A DNA stretch of 64,000 bases, from the NCBI GenBank assembly GCA_022842245.1, contig JALHPZ010000001.1:354702-418701 (forward strand), in the 5' to 3' direction. The position numbers and the translations under genes are program-made. The notes below the pieces were generated by a model. That model did not search any database. It was not told where the DNA came from and saw only the letters and a list, made by a program, of their open reading frames with translations. This document shows positions 1-7,987 of the stretch, one piece after another; the stretch's first letter is position 1, and each line of letters begins with the position of its first letter. The DNA comes from Gemmataceae bacterium. Lineage in GTDB: Bacteria; Planctomycetota; Planctomycetia; Gemmatales; Gemmataceae.

Positions 1-2
1 AC

Positions 3-155
3 CTGAGCGTGCAAATCGCCGGATTGCAGCTGCTTCCGGCGCTCGCCGCCGAACCGGACGCGCTCGTTGTGGCGACCGGCACGTCCTGCCGACATCAGAT
101 CCGCGACCTTACCCGCCGTACGGCCGTCCACCCGATCGAGCTGTTCGCGGAATGA
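3..155 (+). CDS. C-terminal end of an FAD-linked oxidase / CCG-domain oxidoreductase (partial)
   Basis: The gene begins outside the window; only its last 50 codons and the TGA stop are present. The visible peptide ends with the motif TGTSCRHQIRDLT followed by AVHPIELF. That TG-S-C-R-hQI ... HP-E pattern is the C-terminal signature of large FAD-binding oxidases with a cysteine-rich (CCG) Fe-S domain, of the YdiJ type. Such enzymes oxidise 2-hydroxy acids, but the substrate cannot be told from this fragment. The reading frame is open from the window edge and codon use is normal. Family assignment rests on one short motif. Confidence 0.6.
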   Translation: MSVQIAGLQLLPALAAEPDALVVATGTSCRHQIRDLTRRTAVHPIELFAE

Positions 156-240
156 TTTCTCATTTGCCTCTCACGCCGCGCATCGCAATCATGGACTCTA
201 TCGGTTCGCCCGATTGTTCCGCCTCTCCAGGAGTGTCCTC

Positions 241-1290
241 ATGCGTTTTCTGTCCGCACTGATGTTGACCGTCGCCGTGGCGGCGTGCGCCGTCGCGGCC
301 CCAGCCAAGAAAGGCTCGCTCGAACTCAAGTCCGTCACCGCGCTCGCCTTCAACAGCGAGGGCGTGCTGTTCATCGGCGATTCGACCGCCGCAAAGGTTT
401 ACGCGGTCGAGACCCACGAAAAGACCGACGCCAGTAAAGGCGCGCTGAAGGTCGAGAAGCTCAACGAACAGATCGGCGGGATGCTGGGCGTGCCGGCCGC
501 GCAGGTCGCCATCGCCGACGTGAAGGTCAACCCGGCTTCGGGCACCGTGTACCTGGCCGTGCGCCGCGGCAGCGGACCCAGTGCCGCCGCTGTCATCCTC
601 ACGGTGGCGCGCAACGGCAAGATCAGCGAATTCGGCCTGAAGGACGTGATGTTCTCGGTCGTCGACCTGCCGAACGCCACCGATAAGAACCGCGCCGAAG
701 CGATCACGAGCCTCGGCTTCGCCAACGGCAAGCTGATCATCGCCGGCCTCGCCAACGAGGAATTCGCCTCGACGCTCCGCATCATCCCGTTCCCGTTCGG
801 GGACAAAGCCGCGGCCGCGGGCGTGAAGATCTTCCACGGTGCGCACGGCAAGTACGAAACCCAGGCCCCCGTCCGCACCTTCACCACGTACAAGATCGGC
901 GATGCCGAACACGTCGTCGCCGCGTACACCTGCACGCCGCTCGTCAAGTTCCCGGTCGGCGAACTGCAGTCCGGCAACAAGGTGACGGGCACCACGATCG
1001 CCGAACTCGGCAACCGCAACCGTCCGCTCGACATGATCGTCTACAAGAAGGACGGCAAGGACTTCGTGCTGATGGCCAATAGCGCCCGCGGCATCATGAA
1101 GATCTCCGGCGACAGCCTCGCGACCAACGAGGGGATCACGACGCGGATTGCGGACAAGGCCGGCGTGAAATACGAGACGATCGAAGGTTGGAAGGACGTG
1201 GTGCAGCTCGACAAGCTCGATGACACGCACGCCGTCATCCTGATCGACGACAAGAAAACGATGACGCTCACCAGCGTCGAACTGCCGTAA
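241..1290 (+). CDS. Exported hypothetical protein, possibly beta-propeller-like
   Basis: I chose ATG 241 because AGGAG lies about 8 bases upstream (229-233) and it gives a clean signal peptide (MRFLSALMLTVAVAACAVAA, cleavage near residue 20). The open frame continues upstream to base 67, but that part overlaps the end of the previous gene. The mature part, about 330 residues, has short beta-rich stretches of the kind alternating FNSEGVLFIGD and NPASGTVYLAV, which suggests blades of a beta-propeller, but no family is recognised. Probably periplasmic. It is followed by a good terminator and then by another exported protein. Confidence 0.7.
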   Translation: MRFLSALMLTVAVAACAVAAPAKKGSLELKSVTALAFNSEGVLFIGDSTAAKVYAVETHEKTDASKGALKVEKLNEQIGGMLGVPAAQVAIADVKVNPASGTVYLAVRRGSGPSAAAVILTVARNGKISEFGLKDVMFSVVDLPNATDKNRAEAITSLGFANGKLIIAGLANEEFASTLRIIPFPFGDKAAAAGVKIFHGAHGKYETQAPVRTFTTYKIGDAEHVVAAYTCTPLVKFPVGELQSGNKVTGTTIAELGNRNRPLDMIVYKKDGKDFVLMANSARGIMKISGDSLATNEGITTRIADKAGVKYETIEGWKDVVQLDKLDDTHAVILIDDKKTMTLTSVELP

Positions 1291-1302
1291 CGGATTCCCA
1301 CC

Positions 1303-1335
1303 GCCCGCGGACATTCGTTCGCGGGCTTCTTTTTC
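1303..1335 (+). terminator. Rho-independent terminator
   Basis: The 7-bp stem GCCCGCG (1303-1309) pairs with CGCGGGC (1320-1326) across a 10-base loop and is followed by TTCTTTTTC. It sits 13 bases after the stop of the preceding exported-protein gene. Confidence 0.8.
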
Positions 1336-1351
1336 GACATTAAGTGAACAA

Positions 1352-2416
1352 ATGTTTCTTTCGCTTCTCGTCCTACTCGCGGCGGATCCAGCGGCGATCA
1401 CTCTCCGCGTCGCCGACGGCAAAGTGGTCGAGGCGACCGGCCTTCCGGAATCCTTCAAGCACAAGACGCTCGACGATTGGGCCGCCGCCCTGCGCGTCGT
1501 CCTCGCGGACAACCCCGGCACCGCGCTGCTCGGCACGCACACCCTCGCCGACGGCACGCTGAAGTTCGAACCCCGGTTCCCCTTCGCCCCCGGCGTGAAA
1601 TACCGCGCCATCCTGACGGTCGACGGCCGTGAAACCACGCACGACTTCACCCTCGCGAAGCCCAAGTCGGAGCCGGGCCGCGTGACTGCGATCTTCCCGA
1701 GCGGCGATACGATCGCGGAGAATACGCTGCGGTTCTACATCCACTTCTCGAAACCGATGGCGCGCGGCGACATTTACAAGCACATCTCGCTCCGCAACGA
1801 TACCGATAAGAAGCTCGTCGATCTGCCTTTCCTCGAATTGGAAGAGGAACTCTGGACACGGGACCAGATGCGGGTGACGCTGCTGATCGACCCGGGCCGC
1901 ATCAAGCGGGAAGTGAAGCCGCGCATCGACCTCGGTCCGACTCTCGAGGAGGGAAAGACCTTCACCCTGGCGGTGGCGAAGACGTGGACGGACGGCGACG
2001 GCACGCCGCTTGCGGCGGAGTTCCGCAAGACGTTCAAGGTCGGCAAATCGGACCGCGAAGCGATCGACCCGGACCAGTGGACGCTGGCGGCTCCGAAGGC
2101 CGGCGGACGCGATCCGTTGAAACTGGGATTCGGCAAGCCGCTCGATGCCGGTTTGGTCCAGCGCCTCATCACCGTGGAAGACGCCGCGGGAAAGCCGATC
2201 GAAGGAACCATCACGCTCGCCCGGAACGAATCGGAATGGTCGTTCGCCCCGGTGCGCGCGTGGCCGGCGGGCAAGCTCGCGCTGCGGATCATGAAGCACC
2301 TTGAAGACCATAGCGGGAACCGCGTGGGCGAGCCGTTCGAAGTGGACCTGCTGGAACCGGTCGGCAAGCCGGTCGACGCCGCGACGAGCGTGACGCGGAG
2401 CTTTGTGGTGAAGTAA
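1352..2416 (+). CDS. Hypothetical exported protein with Ig-like (SbsA-type) domains
   Basis: 354 residues starting at an ATG with a short hydrophobic N-terminus (MFLSLLVLLAADPA) that looks like a minimal signal peptide. Around residues 110-125 the phrase VTAIFPSGDTIAENTLRFYIHFSKPM is typical of SbsA-like Ig folds found in bacterial surface proteins, where P-sG-tI--N--r--i-FS-PM is the usual core. A second similar unit follows around residues 245-330. The role is unknown; a periplasmic or envelope location is inferred. It lies 60 bases downstream of a terminator, so it probably has its own promoter. No catalytic motif is visible. Confidence 0.6.
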   Translation: MFLSLLVLLAADPAAITLRVADGKVVEATGLPESFKHKTLDDWAAALRVVLADNPGTALLGTHTLADGTLKFEPRFPFAPGVKYRAILTVDGRETTHDFTLAKPKSEPGRVTAIFPSGDTIAENTLRFYIHFSKPMARGDIYKHISLRNDTDKKLVDLPFLELEEELWTRDQMRVTLLIDPGRIKREVKPRIDLGPTLEEGKTFTLAVAKTWTDGDGTPLAAEFRKTFKVGKSDREAIDPDQWTLAAPKAGGRDPLKLGFGKPLDAGLVQRLITVEDAAGKPIEGTITLARNESEWSFAPVRAWPAGKLALRIMKHLEDHSGNRVGEPFEVDLLEPVGKPVDAATSVTRSFVVK

Positions 2417-2473
2417 CGGCCGCCGATTTCCGTATCATTCCGCCGTCGTCCGTGTCCTCCTCGATCGGGTTCC

Positions 2474-3568
2474 ATGTCGCGCCGCACCGTCGAAGCCGAA
2501 CTTCCGCCCCTCTACGCGATGCTGCACTCCGGCCTTGAGCCGGTCGTCGCGGACGAGATCACGCGCGACCTCGGCGGGGAAGTGAAGAAGACCAAGCGCG
2601 GGACCGTGATCTTTCGATTGAATGCCATTGATGAGGACGTGCTGACGCTGCGCACCACGGAGGACGTCTACCTGCTCGCGTGGGGGTCCGACACGCTGAC
2701 GTACAAGGCCGCCGACCTGAAGTCGATCACCCAGTGGACGGCGAAGGGGCCAGACTGGAAGCGGCTCTTCGAACTGCACCGGGCGGTGCGCGGCACGCCG
2801 AAGGGAAAGCCCACGTTCCACCTCGTCTGCCAGATGCAGGGCGAACACGGATATCGGCGCGTGGATGCGCTCGACGCGATGGCGGAGGGGTTGCGCGGCA
2901 AGGTGCCCGCTTCCTGGCAGCCGGCGGACGAGAACGCCTGGCTGGAAATCTGGCTCACCATCACCGGCCGAACCGCCGTCTGCGGTGTGCGACTCTCCGA
3001 CCGCACCATGCGGCATCGGACCTACAAGCGCGAACATATCGCCGCCTCATTACGGCCGACCGTCGCCGCCGCGATGGTCCGCCTCGCCGGCGCAGCGCCG
3101 GGTATGACCGTGCTCGATCCGTTCTGCGGCGCCGGCACCATCCTCGCCGAGCAGATCGAGCTGGCACGCCGCCGGCGCGCCGGGCACGTTCGCGTCATCG
3201 GCGGCGACCTCGACCCGCACGCCGTGCACACGGCGGTTTCCAATATCGAGCGACTCGGCCCGGCCGATCTCTGCCGCTGGGATGCCACGCGCCTGCCCCT
3301 GCCTGCCGATTCGGTGGACCGGATCGTCACGAACCCGCCGTTCGGCAAGCAGCTTTCGAATATCGAGCAAATCCCCGGCCTCTACCGCGCCGCCGCACGA
3401 GAATGGGACCGTGTGCTGCGGCCCGGCGGCCGTGGAGTCTTCCTTGTCGCCGAGTCGGTTACGCTGCGCGACGCCGTCAAGTTCCACGGCTGGCAGCCGC
3501 GTCAGGAACTCAAGGTGCGCATCCTGGGCCAACTTGCGACGATGAGCGTCTGGCAGAAGCCCGAGTGA
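2474..3568 (+). CDS. THUMP-domain RNA guanine-N2 methyltransferase (Trm14/RlmL-like)
   Basis: 364 residues. The N-terminal half (about 10-170) matches the layout of THUMP RNA-binding domains. The C-terminal half is a Rossmann methyltransferase: SAM motif I is DPFCGAGTI at about 215-223, the acidic residue that contacts ribose is in GGDLDPHA near 243-250, and the catalytic motif IV is NPPFG at 287-291. This combination is that of enzymes that make N2-methylguanosine in tRNA (archaeal Trm14, eukaryotic THUMPD3) or in 23S rRNA (RlmL); which RNA is used here cannot be seen. Cytoplasmic. The start ATG gives full domain coverage. Confidence 0.8.
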   Translation: MSRRTVEAELPPLYAMLHSGLEPVVADEITRDLGGEVKKTKRGTVIFRLNAIDEDVLTLRTTEDVYLLAWGSDTLTYKAADLKSITQWTAKGPDWKRLFELHRAVRGTPKGKPTFHLVCQMQGEHGYRRVDALDAMAEGLRGKVPASWQPADENAWLEIWLTITGRTAVCGVRLSDRTMRHRTYKREHIAASLRPTVAAAMVRLAGAAPGMTVLDPFCGAGTILAEQIELARRRRAGHVRVIGGDLDPHAVHTAVSNIERLGPADLCRWDATRLPLPADSVDRIVTNPPFGKQLSNIEQIPGLYRAAAREWDRVLRPGGRGVFLVAESVTLRDAVKFHGWQPRQELKVRILGQLATMSVWQKPE

Positions 3569-3617
3569 CCGGATAGGATGCCATCGCACCGTTCGCCGGC
3601 GTCGCCGTGGAGCCAAC

Positions 3618-4349
3618 ATGTTCGCGTTCAAGTGCCCCGAGTGCGAGGCGGAGTTCAAGTCATCGAAGCGCCCGCCCGAAGGCAAGAAGATCCGCTGCAA
3701 GGAGTGCGAACACGCCTTCGTGCCGAAGGTGAAGGAACTCGCCGCCGCGCCGACGCCGAGCCCTCCTCCTCCCTCTCCACAATCGGAAGATGACGAAGAC
3801 GGACCGGTGAACCCGTACGGAGTCGTCGAGGACGTCGAGACGGAAGAGCAGATCGCGGCCAAGAAGAAGGTCCGTTTCGACGGTGTCGACGACAAGAAAA
3901 AACGGAGTGCCCGCGGGCCCGCGATGTCTCTGCTTGTGATGCCCGCCAATCTCCTGATCGCCGAAGGCGCGCTCACGTTCATCATCGGTCTCGGCACCTT
4001 CATCTGGGGGCTATGGCCGCTGATCTTTACCGAAGTATCGCCGAGCGACGACGACTACACCGAGCAACTCCCGCTGGTCCTGTTCGGCGTTCTGCTCGCC
4101 GTCTGGGGCGCGATGATCTGCCTCGGCGCGAGCCGGATGCAGAACCTCGAGTCCTATACCTGGGCAATGACCGGCGCAGTGCTTGGTATCCTGCCGCTCC
4201 TCGTGGGCGTCTTCGCCATCATCATGCTGCGCAACCCGAAAGTGATTGCCGGCTTCATGGAAGTCGAAGGCGCGATGGATGCCGATGAAAAGGACGAGGA
4301 CGATGAGGAAGACGATGACGACGATGACGACGAGGATGAGGACGATTGA
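3618..4349 (+). CDS. Zinc-ribbon membrane protein with polyacidic tail
   Basis: 243 residues. An N-terminal zinc ribbon of the MJ0042 type is clear: CPEC at 6-9 and CKEC near 32-35, followed by FVPK. A Pro/Ser-rich linker leads to three hydrophobic segments (about 101-135, 150-170 and 178-200). The last 26 residues are almost all Asp and Glu, encoded by GAT/GAC/GAG/GAA runs. Function unknown. The ribbon-linker-membrane layout recurs in the gene at 44021-44521, which also has an acidic stretch, so it is a local paralogous architecture. The zinc ribbon should face the cytoplasm. Confidence 0.7.
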   Translation: MFAFKCPECEAEFKSSKRPPEGKKIRCKECEHAFVPKVKELAAAPTPSPPPPSPQSEDDEDGPVNPYGVVEDVETEEQIAAKKKVRFDGVDDKKKRSARGPAMSLLVMPANLLIAEGALTFIIGLGTFIWGLWPLIFTEVSPSDDDYTEQLPLVLFGVLLAVWGAMICLGASRMQNLESYTWAMTGAVLGILPLLVGVFAIIMLRNPKVIAGFMEVEGAMDADEKDEDDEEDDDDDDDEDEDD

Positions 4350-4397
4350 CAATCTGTTGATTGCAGTCGACCCGGCCTCTTGCGAGAAACGAAGGCG

Positions 4398-4865
4398 ATG
4401 ATTCAGTCGTTTGGTTGGAGCCGCCGATTCGCACTCCTACGGATCGGCTACTCCTTTGTGTTCTGCATGCTGATCTTCTTGCTGCCCGGTCTCATGATGT
4501 GGATGGCCTCGCTGGACAAACCGGGGCAGGAAATTCGAGTGGTCGCCGGTGTCCTCGGATTCGTCAGTCTGGCCTGCCTCATTCACGCCCGACGCTATTG
4601 GATGCGATTGTTCGACCGCCGGCCCCACATCGAAATCCATCCTGGATTCCTAAGGGCCCGGCAGTGGGGCGATGTAGACTTGTTGTGGAAAACGGTACGT
4701 AACATTCGCGGGCAAACGCAATCCATTGGTTCCGACGTGATCGACGCGTCGATTTTTCTGAAGGTCGAGGGCCGCGAGGAACTCGAACTCGATACGACCG
4801 GTCTGGATCAGCCGACGCAGTTCATCCTGGATGCGGCGGTCGGAGCGTGGCGAGCCGCCGGCTGA
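4398..4865 (+). CDS. Hypothetical small membrane protein
   Basis: About 155 residues from ATG 4398; a TTG at 4380 in the same frame is an alternative start. Two hydrophobic segments lie near residues 12-36 and 48-66, followed by a soluble part with short beta-like stretches (HIEIHPGFLRARQWGDVDL), which could be a PH-like fold as in small bacterial membrane proteins of the YdbS/PH type. No known family was recognised. GAAGG just before ATG 4398 is a weak ribosome site. It follows the zinc-ribbon gene by 48 bases on the same strand and may be cotranscribed. Confidence 0.55.
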   Translation: MIQSFGWSRRFALLRIGYSFVFCMLIFLLPGLMMWMASLDKPGQEIRVVAGVLGFVSLACLIHARRYWMRLFDRRPHIEIHPGFLRARQWGDVDLLWKTVRNIRGQTQSIGSDVIDASIFLKVEGREELELDTTGLDQPTQFILDAAVGAWRAAG

Positions 4866-4875
4866 ATCCATCCGC

Positions 4876-5427
4876 TCACCCCGCCGCATCGTACGCCTGG
4901 CGAATCCAGCCGAGCAACTCGGCGTCCACCTCGTCCGCGCTCGACAGCTTCACCTTGTACTGGCACATCCCGCCCGGCGGCTGTTCGAGCAACCGCTCGG
5001 TACCGGGTACGCCCTTCATGTTCAGGCCGACCTCGAACCGCGTGTTCGTCGCCGGGCCGAGCAGGGCGAACTGCTTCTTGCGGCGCAGGCTCACGTTGGC
5101 CTTTTTCGGCGCGATCTCGAAGTCGCCGAACTTCGCGATCGCCTTCATCAGCTTCTCGTGGATCGGCCGCAGCGCCGCCTTCGGTCCGGCGTAGATCGCG
5201 TCGAGCGGATCGGCATCCGAAGACTCGGCCGGCTTGAGCGCGACGTGCGCGATCGTGTTCGCGTCACCGTGCCCCAGACCCAGCTTCGCCTTGAGCATGT
5301 CGCGGATCTCGCCGTGCTTCGCGAGGCCGCTGGATTTCACCATCGCCGTCAGTTCGGCAAGCGTCTTTCCGGTCTTCGTCTGGATGTTGGCGAGCTGCGT
5401 CGCCAAACCTTGTTCGGGCGTGCTCAT
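4876..5427 (-). CDS. DUF4287/DUF5655 domain protein
   Basis: 183 residues. The N-terminal 70 residues (QLANIQTKTGKTLAEL ... HGEIRDMLKAKLGLGHGDANTI) match the pattern of DUF4287, a short helical domain. The remainder (LDAIYAGPKAALRPIHEKL ... FGDFEIAPKKANVSLRRKKQFALL) matches DUF5655, which usually follows it. The two occur together in soluble proteins of unknown function in many soil bacteria. No signal peptide or membrane segment is present. The gene is convergent with the preceding small membrane protein, only 10 bases separating their ends. Confidence 0.75.
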   Translation of the reverse strand: MSTPEQGLATQLANIQTKTGKTLAELTAMVKSSGLAKHGEIRDMLKAKLGLGHGDANTIAHVALKPAESSDADPLDAIYAGPKAALRPIHEKLMKAIAKFGDFEIAPKKANVSLRRKKQFALLGPATNTRFEVGLNMKGVPGTERLLEQPPGGMCQYKVKLSSADEVDAELLGWIRQAYDAAG

Positions 5428-5460
5428 GATGTCACGGGGATGAAAGGACGAGGTGGGAAG

Positions 5461-6195
5461 TTATCTCCGGGGAGATCGCCCGCGCACCGGTGGCGGACCG
5501 GCGGTGAGCACGGGGTTCGGATCGCGACGCTGCAGGCCGATGCGCGGCGAAGCGGCGGGCGCGGCGAAGGTCTTGCGGTACGCCAGGCAGTATTGCTCCA
5601 GGCACAATTCCTTCACGAGGGTATCGTACGTCGTGCAGCGATCGACAACCCACGGCAGGAACAACCCGGTCACGTGATAGCTCGAAACATCCCCCCAACC
5701 CGGCCCGAACACGCGCCGGCGGTCCCCTTCCACCATTGACGACAGCGCGTGGATGCAGTTCGTCACTCGGGCGCTGTGGAACAGGCCATCGTAAGACTTG
5801 TAGCGGATCGCGCCGCTGTTCAGCCGGGCGATCTGGCACCCGGCCATCTCGTACAACTCCGGCCGGATCTCGTACGGCCCCCACACCGACACGCGCTGGC
5901 CGTCGCCCTGCAGGAAGCGGATGGTCTCGTGCAACTCGTAGTTGTGCCCGGCCTCCGGGCGGATTTTCAGCGTACGCACTGGCAGCTTGGCCGGCAGCCA
6001 GCTGATGGTGCGGACTTCGAGTTTTGCGCCATCGGGCGTTTCGCTGCGCTTCACGAACGTGGCGAAAGTATGCGCGTGGTCCGGGCTGCGCGACGGCCGC
6101 TCGGCACCAAAGACCATCAGGAAATAGCGGTCGTCGGCCGCGTGGAGGGGCGCGGCAAAGAGGAGGATCGCGCAAGCGAGGAGCCGGTGCATGGT
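5461..6195 (-). CDS. Exported hypothetical protein
   Basis: 244 residues from ATG 6195; an ATG at 6210 is an alternative that adds five residues. The start MHRLLACAILLFAAPLHAA is a good signal peptide with an AXA cleavage site. The mature domain is rich in aromatic residues and has the phrase YFLMVFGAERPSRSPDHAHTFATFVK. Planctomycete genomes carry this kind of exported family without assigned function. The frame stays open to 6525, but that part has no coding character and overlaps pheA's 3' end. The C-terminus is Arg/Pro-rich and probably disordered. Confidence 0.65.
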   Translation of the reverse strand, partial: TMHRLLACAILLFAAPLHAADDRYFLMVFGAERPSRSPDHAHTFATFVKRSETPDGAKLEVRTISWLPAKLPVRTLKIRPEAGHNYELHETIRFLQGDGQRVSVWGPYEIRPELYEMAGCQIARLNSGAIRYKSYDGLFHSARVTNCIHALSSMVEGDRRRVFGPGWGDVSSYHVTGLFLPWVVDRCTTYDTLVKELCLEQYCLAYRKTFAAPAASPRIGLQRRDPNPVLTAGPPPVRGRSPRR

Positions 6196-6467
6196 ATATG
6201 GCCTCATCCTGGGCGAAGAGGGAGAACGCGGCATCAACAGTGACAAGGGGCGCTGGGCGATCGCCTTTACGATACGAATGGAACGGAAAACGGTCCGTAT
6301 CTTGCGCCGGCGGCAAACCCCGGCCATGTGTTTCCGTTGTGCCTTCTCTGCACTCCCGTCAACCCGGGTCATGTTCAGTCGCCCCGCTCGGGCGAAAAGA
6401 CGATCGATCCGCCGGACTCCGACGTGAGGTGCCGGTCCCGTTCGAGAAATGATCCAACTGCCCACCG

Positions 6468-7586
6468 TCACTCGTCGCTCAACTTCGCCATCGGGAAGGA
6501 GCCGAGCACCGAGAGCGTTTCGCACATTTTCTCGGCCGCCTGCAGCGCCTTCTTGATCTTCGGATCCTCGTGGTGGCCCTCGAAGTCCACGAAGAAGACG
6601 TACTCGCCCTTCGCCTGGCGGTAGGGGAACGATTCGATCCAGGTGAGGTTGATCTTGTTCGACTTGAAGAGTTCGAGGATGTCCACGAGCGAACCGGGTT
6701 TGTGCGGCACCTGGAACATGATGGCGGTCTTGTCGGTGCCGGTCTTCGCGCTGTCGCTGTTGCTGATGACGGCGAAGCGAGTCTCGTTATTGGCGTAGTC
6801 CTCGATGTTGGCGAAGAGGACGCGTATGCCGTAGCGCACGGCCGCCTGCCGGCTGGCGACGGCGGCGGCGTTCGGGGAACTCGTCGCCAGTCGGGCGGCG
6901 TCGGCGGTGCTCGCCACCTCGTGGAGGCTGGCGTGGGGCATGTTCTTGCTCAGCCAGTTCCGGCACTGCGAAAGTGCCTGCGCCTTGCTGTAGATGTGCT
7001 GGATCGCCGTCTGCTCGCAGTTGGCAAGCAGGTTGTGGTGGACGAGCAGCCGGATCTCGGAGCAGATCTTGATGTTCGGCAGGCGGATGAACATGTCGAG
7101 CGTGTCGGCGATGCGGCCGTCAGTGGAGTTCTCCAGTGGCACCACGCCGAGATCGACGTGCTTGCGGTTCACTTCTTCGAAGACGGCGGCGATGGATCCG
7201 ACGCGCATGTATTCAGCCGTCTCGCCGAAGCGTTCGAGCGCGGCGATGTGGCTGTAGCTGTACTCGGGCCCGAGGAAGGCGACCCGCTGGTTGCGCTGGA
7301 GTGCGCGGGCGGCGCTCATCAGTTCGCGGAAGACCGCCTTGAGTGTAACTTCCGTTAACGGTCCCTTGTTCGCGGCCAGAATGTTCTGGATCACTTCCTC
7401 TTCACGGGCCGCCGAGAAGACCTCGCCCCCTTGCGCGGACTTCACTTTCCCGATCTGAGCGGCGATGGCGGCACGCTTGTTGGCAAGGTCGAGGATATCA
7501 AGGTCGAGCTTGTCGATCTTGGCGCGCAATGCCTTCAGGTCCGCATTGACCTTGTCCGAGGAACCAGTCTCATTTTTTTTCGACAT
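6468..7586 (-). CDS. pheA: Bifunctional chorismate mutase / prephenate dehydratase (P-protein)
   Basis: 372 residues. It converts chorismate to prephenate and then to phenylpyruvate in phenylalanine synthesis, in the cytoplasm. The chorismate mutase helix bundle covers about 15-95 (LRAKIDKLDLDILDL). The dehydratase begins with FLGPEYSYSH near 104 and has NSTDGRI near 153 and the essential Thr-Arg-Phe at 269-271 (NNETRFAVI). A C-terminal ACT domain holds PGSLVDIL near 297-304 and IESFPYR near 317-323, the equivalents of the GALV and ESRP motifs that bind phenylalanine, so feedback inhibition is likely. Length and domain order are standard. The gene stands alone. Confidence 0.96.
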   Translation of the reverse strand: MSKKNETGSSDKVNADLKALRAKIDKLDLDILDLANKRAAIAAQIGKVKSAQGGEVFSAAREEEVIQNILAANKGPLTEVTLKAVFRELMSAARALQRNQRVAFLGPEYSYSHIAALERFGETAEYMRVGSIAAVFEEVNRKHVDLGVVPLENSTDGRIADTLDMFIRLPNIKICSEIRLLVHHNLLANCEQTAIQHIYSKAQALSQCRNWLSKNMPHASLHEVASTADAARLATSSPNAAAVASRQAAVRYGIRVLFANIEDYANNETRFAVISNSDSAKTGTDKTAIMFQVPHKPGSLVDILELFKSNKINLTWIESFPYRQAKGEYVFFVDFEGHHEDPKIKKALQAAEKMCETLSVLGSFPMAKLSDE

Positions 7587-7987
7587 GATGGCGGTGTGAA
7601 GGCGGGAAAGGAGGGAAATTTGTGCCCAATGTATCGGGCCAGCTGGGGAGAGTCAACGCACCCGTCCGGATAGTCGGTTTTTTGCAACCCGTTTCGGGTC
7701 GGGTTCTTCGGGCGAACGATCGGGATGGGGGCCGTCGATGGATGCATCGGCCCGACGGTGGTCTCCACGACGTGCCAATCTGACAGTCGGCTTTGGACAC
7801 GAAGCCGATGTATTATCCGTAAGAGCAATGAAAATAACGATTTATGTTAAAAGTATTTTTTCGGCATCGGGCTTGCTGATTTCTGCACATTCCACAACAC
7901 CTGATTGTCAAGCGACCCCGCGAGCATCGCCCTCACGATCGCTCGCGAGTACCATAAACACCCAGTACACCCTTGGAGATCGGAACC
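7587..7987. other. 401-bp divergent intergenic region between pheA and dnaK
   Basis: No gene is supported here. The part next to pheA is G+C rich. The part at 7825-7865 is distinctly A+T rich (runs such as TTAAAAGTATTTTTT) and is the best place for the dnaK promoter, although no clear -35/-10 pair can be assigned. No CIRCE element (TTAGCACTC-N9-GAGTGCTAA) is present. A G+C-rich inverted repeat lies at 7919-7947. Confidence 0.6.
7919..7947. promoter_or_regulatory. Inverted repeat in the dnaK leader
   Basis: CGCGAGCATCG (7919-7929) faces CGATCGCTCGCG (7936-7947). The outer seven bases pair perfectly and the match continues inward with one bulged base around a 6-base loop. It ends 40 bases before the dnaK start codon. 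It could be an operator or an mRNA leader hairpin; it does not resemble CIRCE. Confidence 0.4.

Noticed and set aside
2680..3576. 298-codon frame inside the THUMP methyltransferase gene
   Set aside because: Arg-rich low-complexity translation with no motif; the other frame has clear domain motifs.
4255..4349. Run of GAT/GAC/GAG as a possible tandem DNA repeat
   Set aside because: It is the coding sequence of an acidic tail with mixed codons and does not show a fixed repeat unit.
6380..6400. Hairpin TCGCCC/GGGCGA as pheA terminator
   Set aside because: The stem is six pairs, and in pheA's direction no T tract follows.
7587..7987. CIRCE heat-shock element before dnaK
   Set aside because: No TTAGCACTC or GAGTGCTAA half-site is present.
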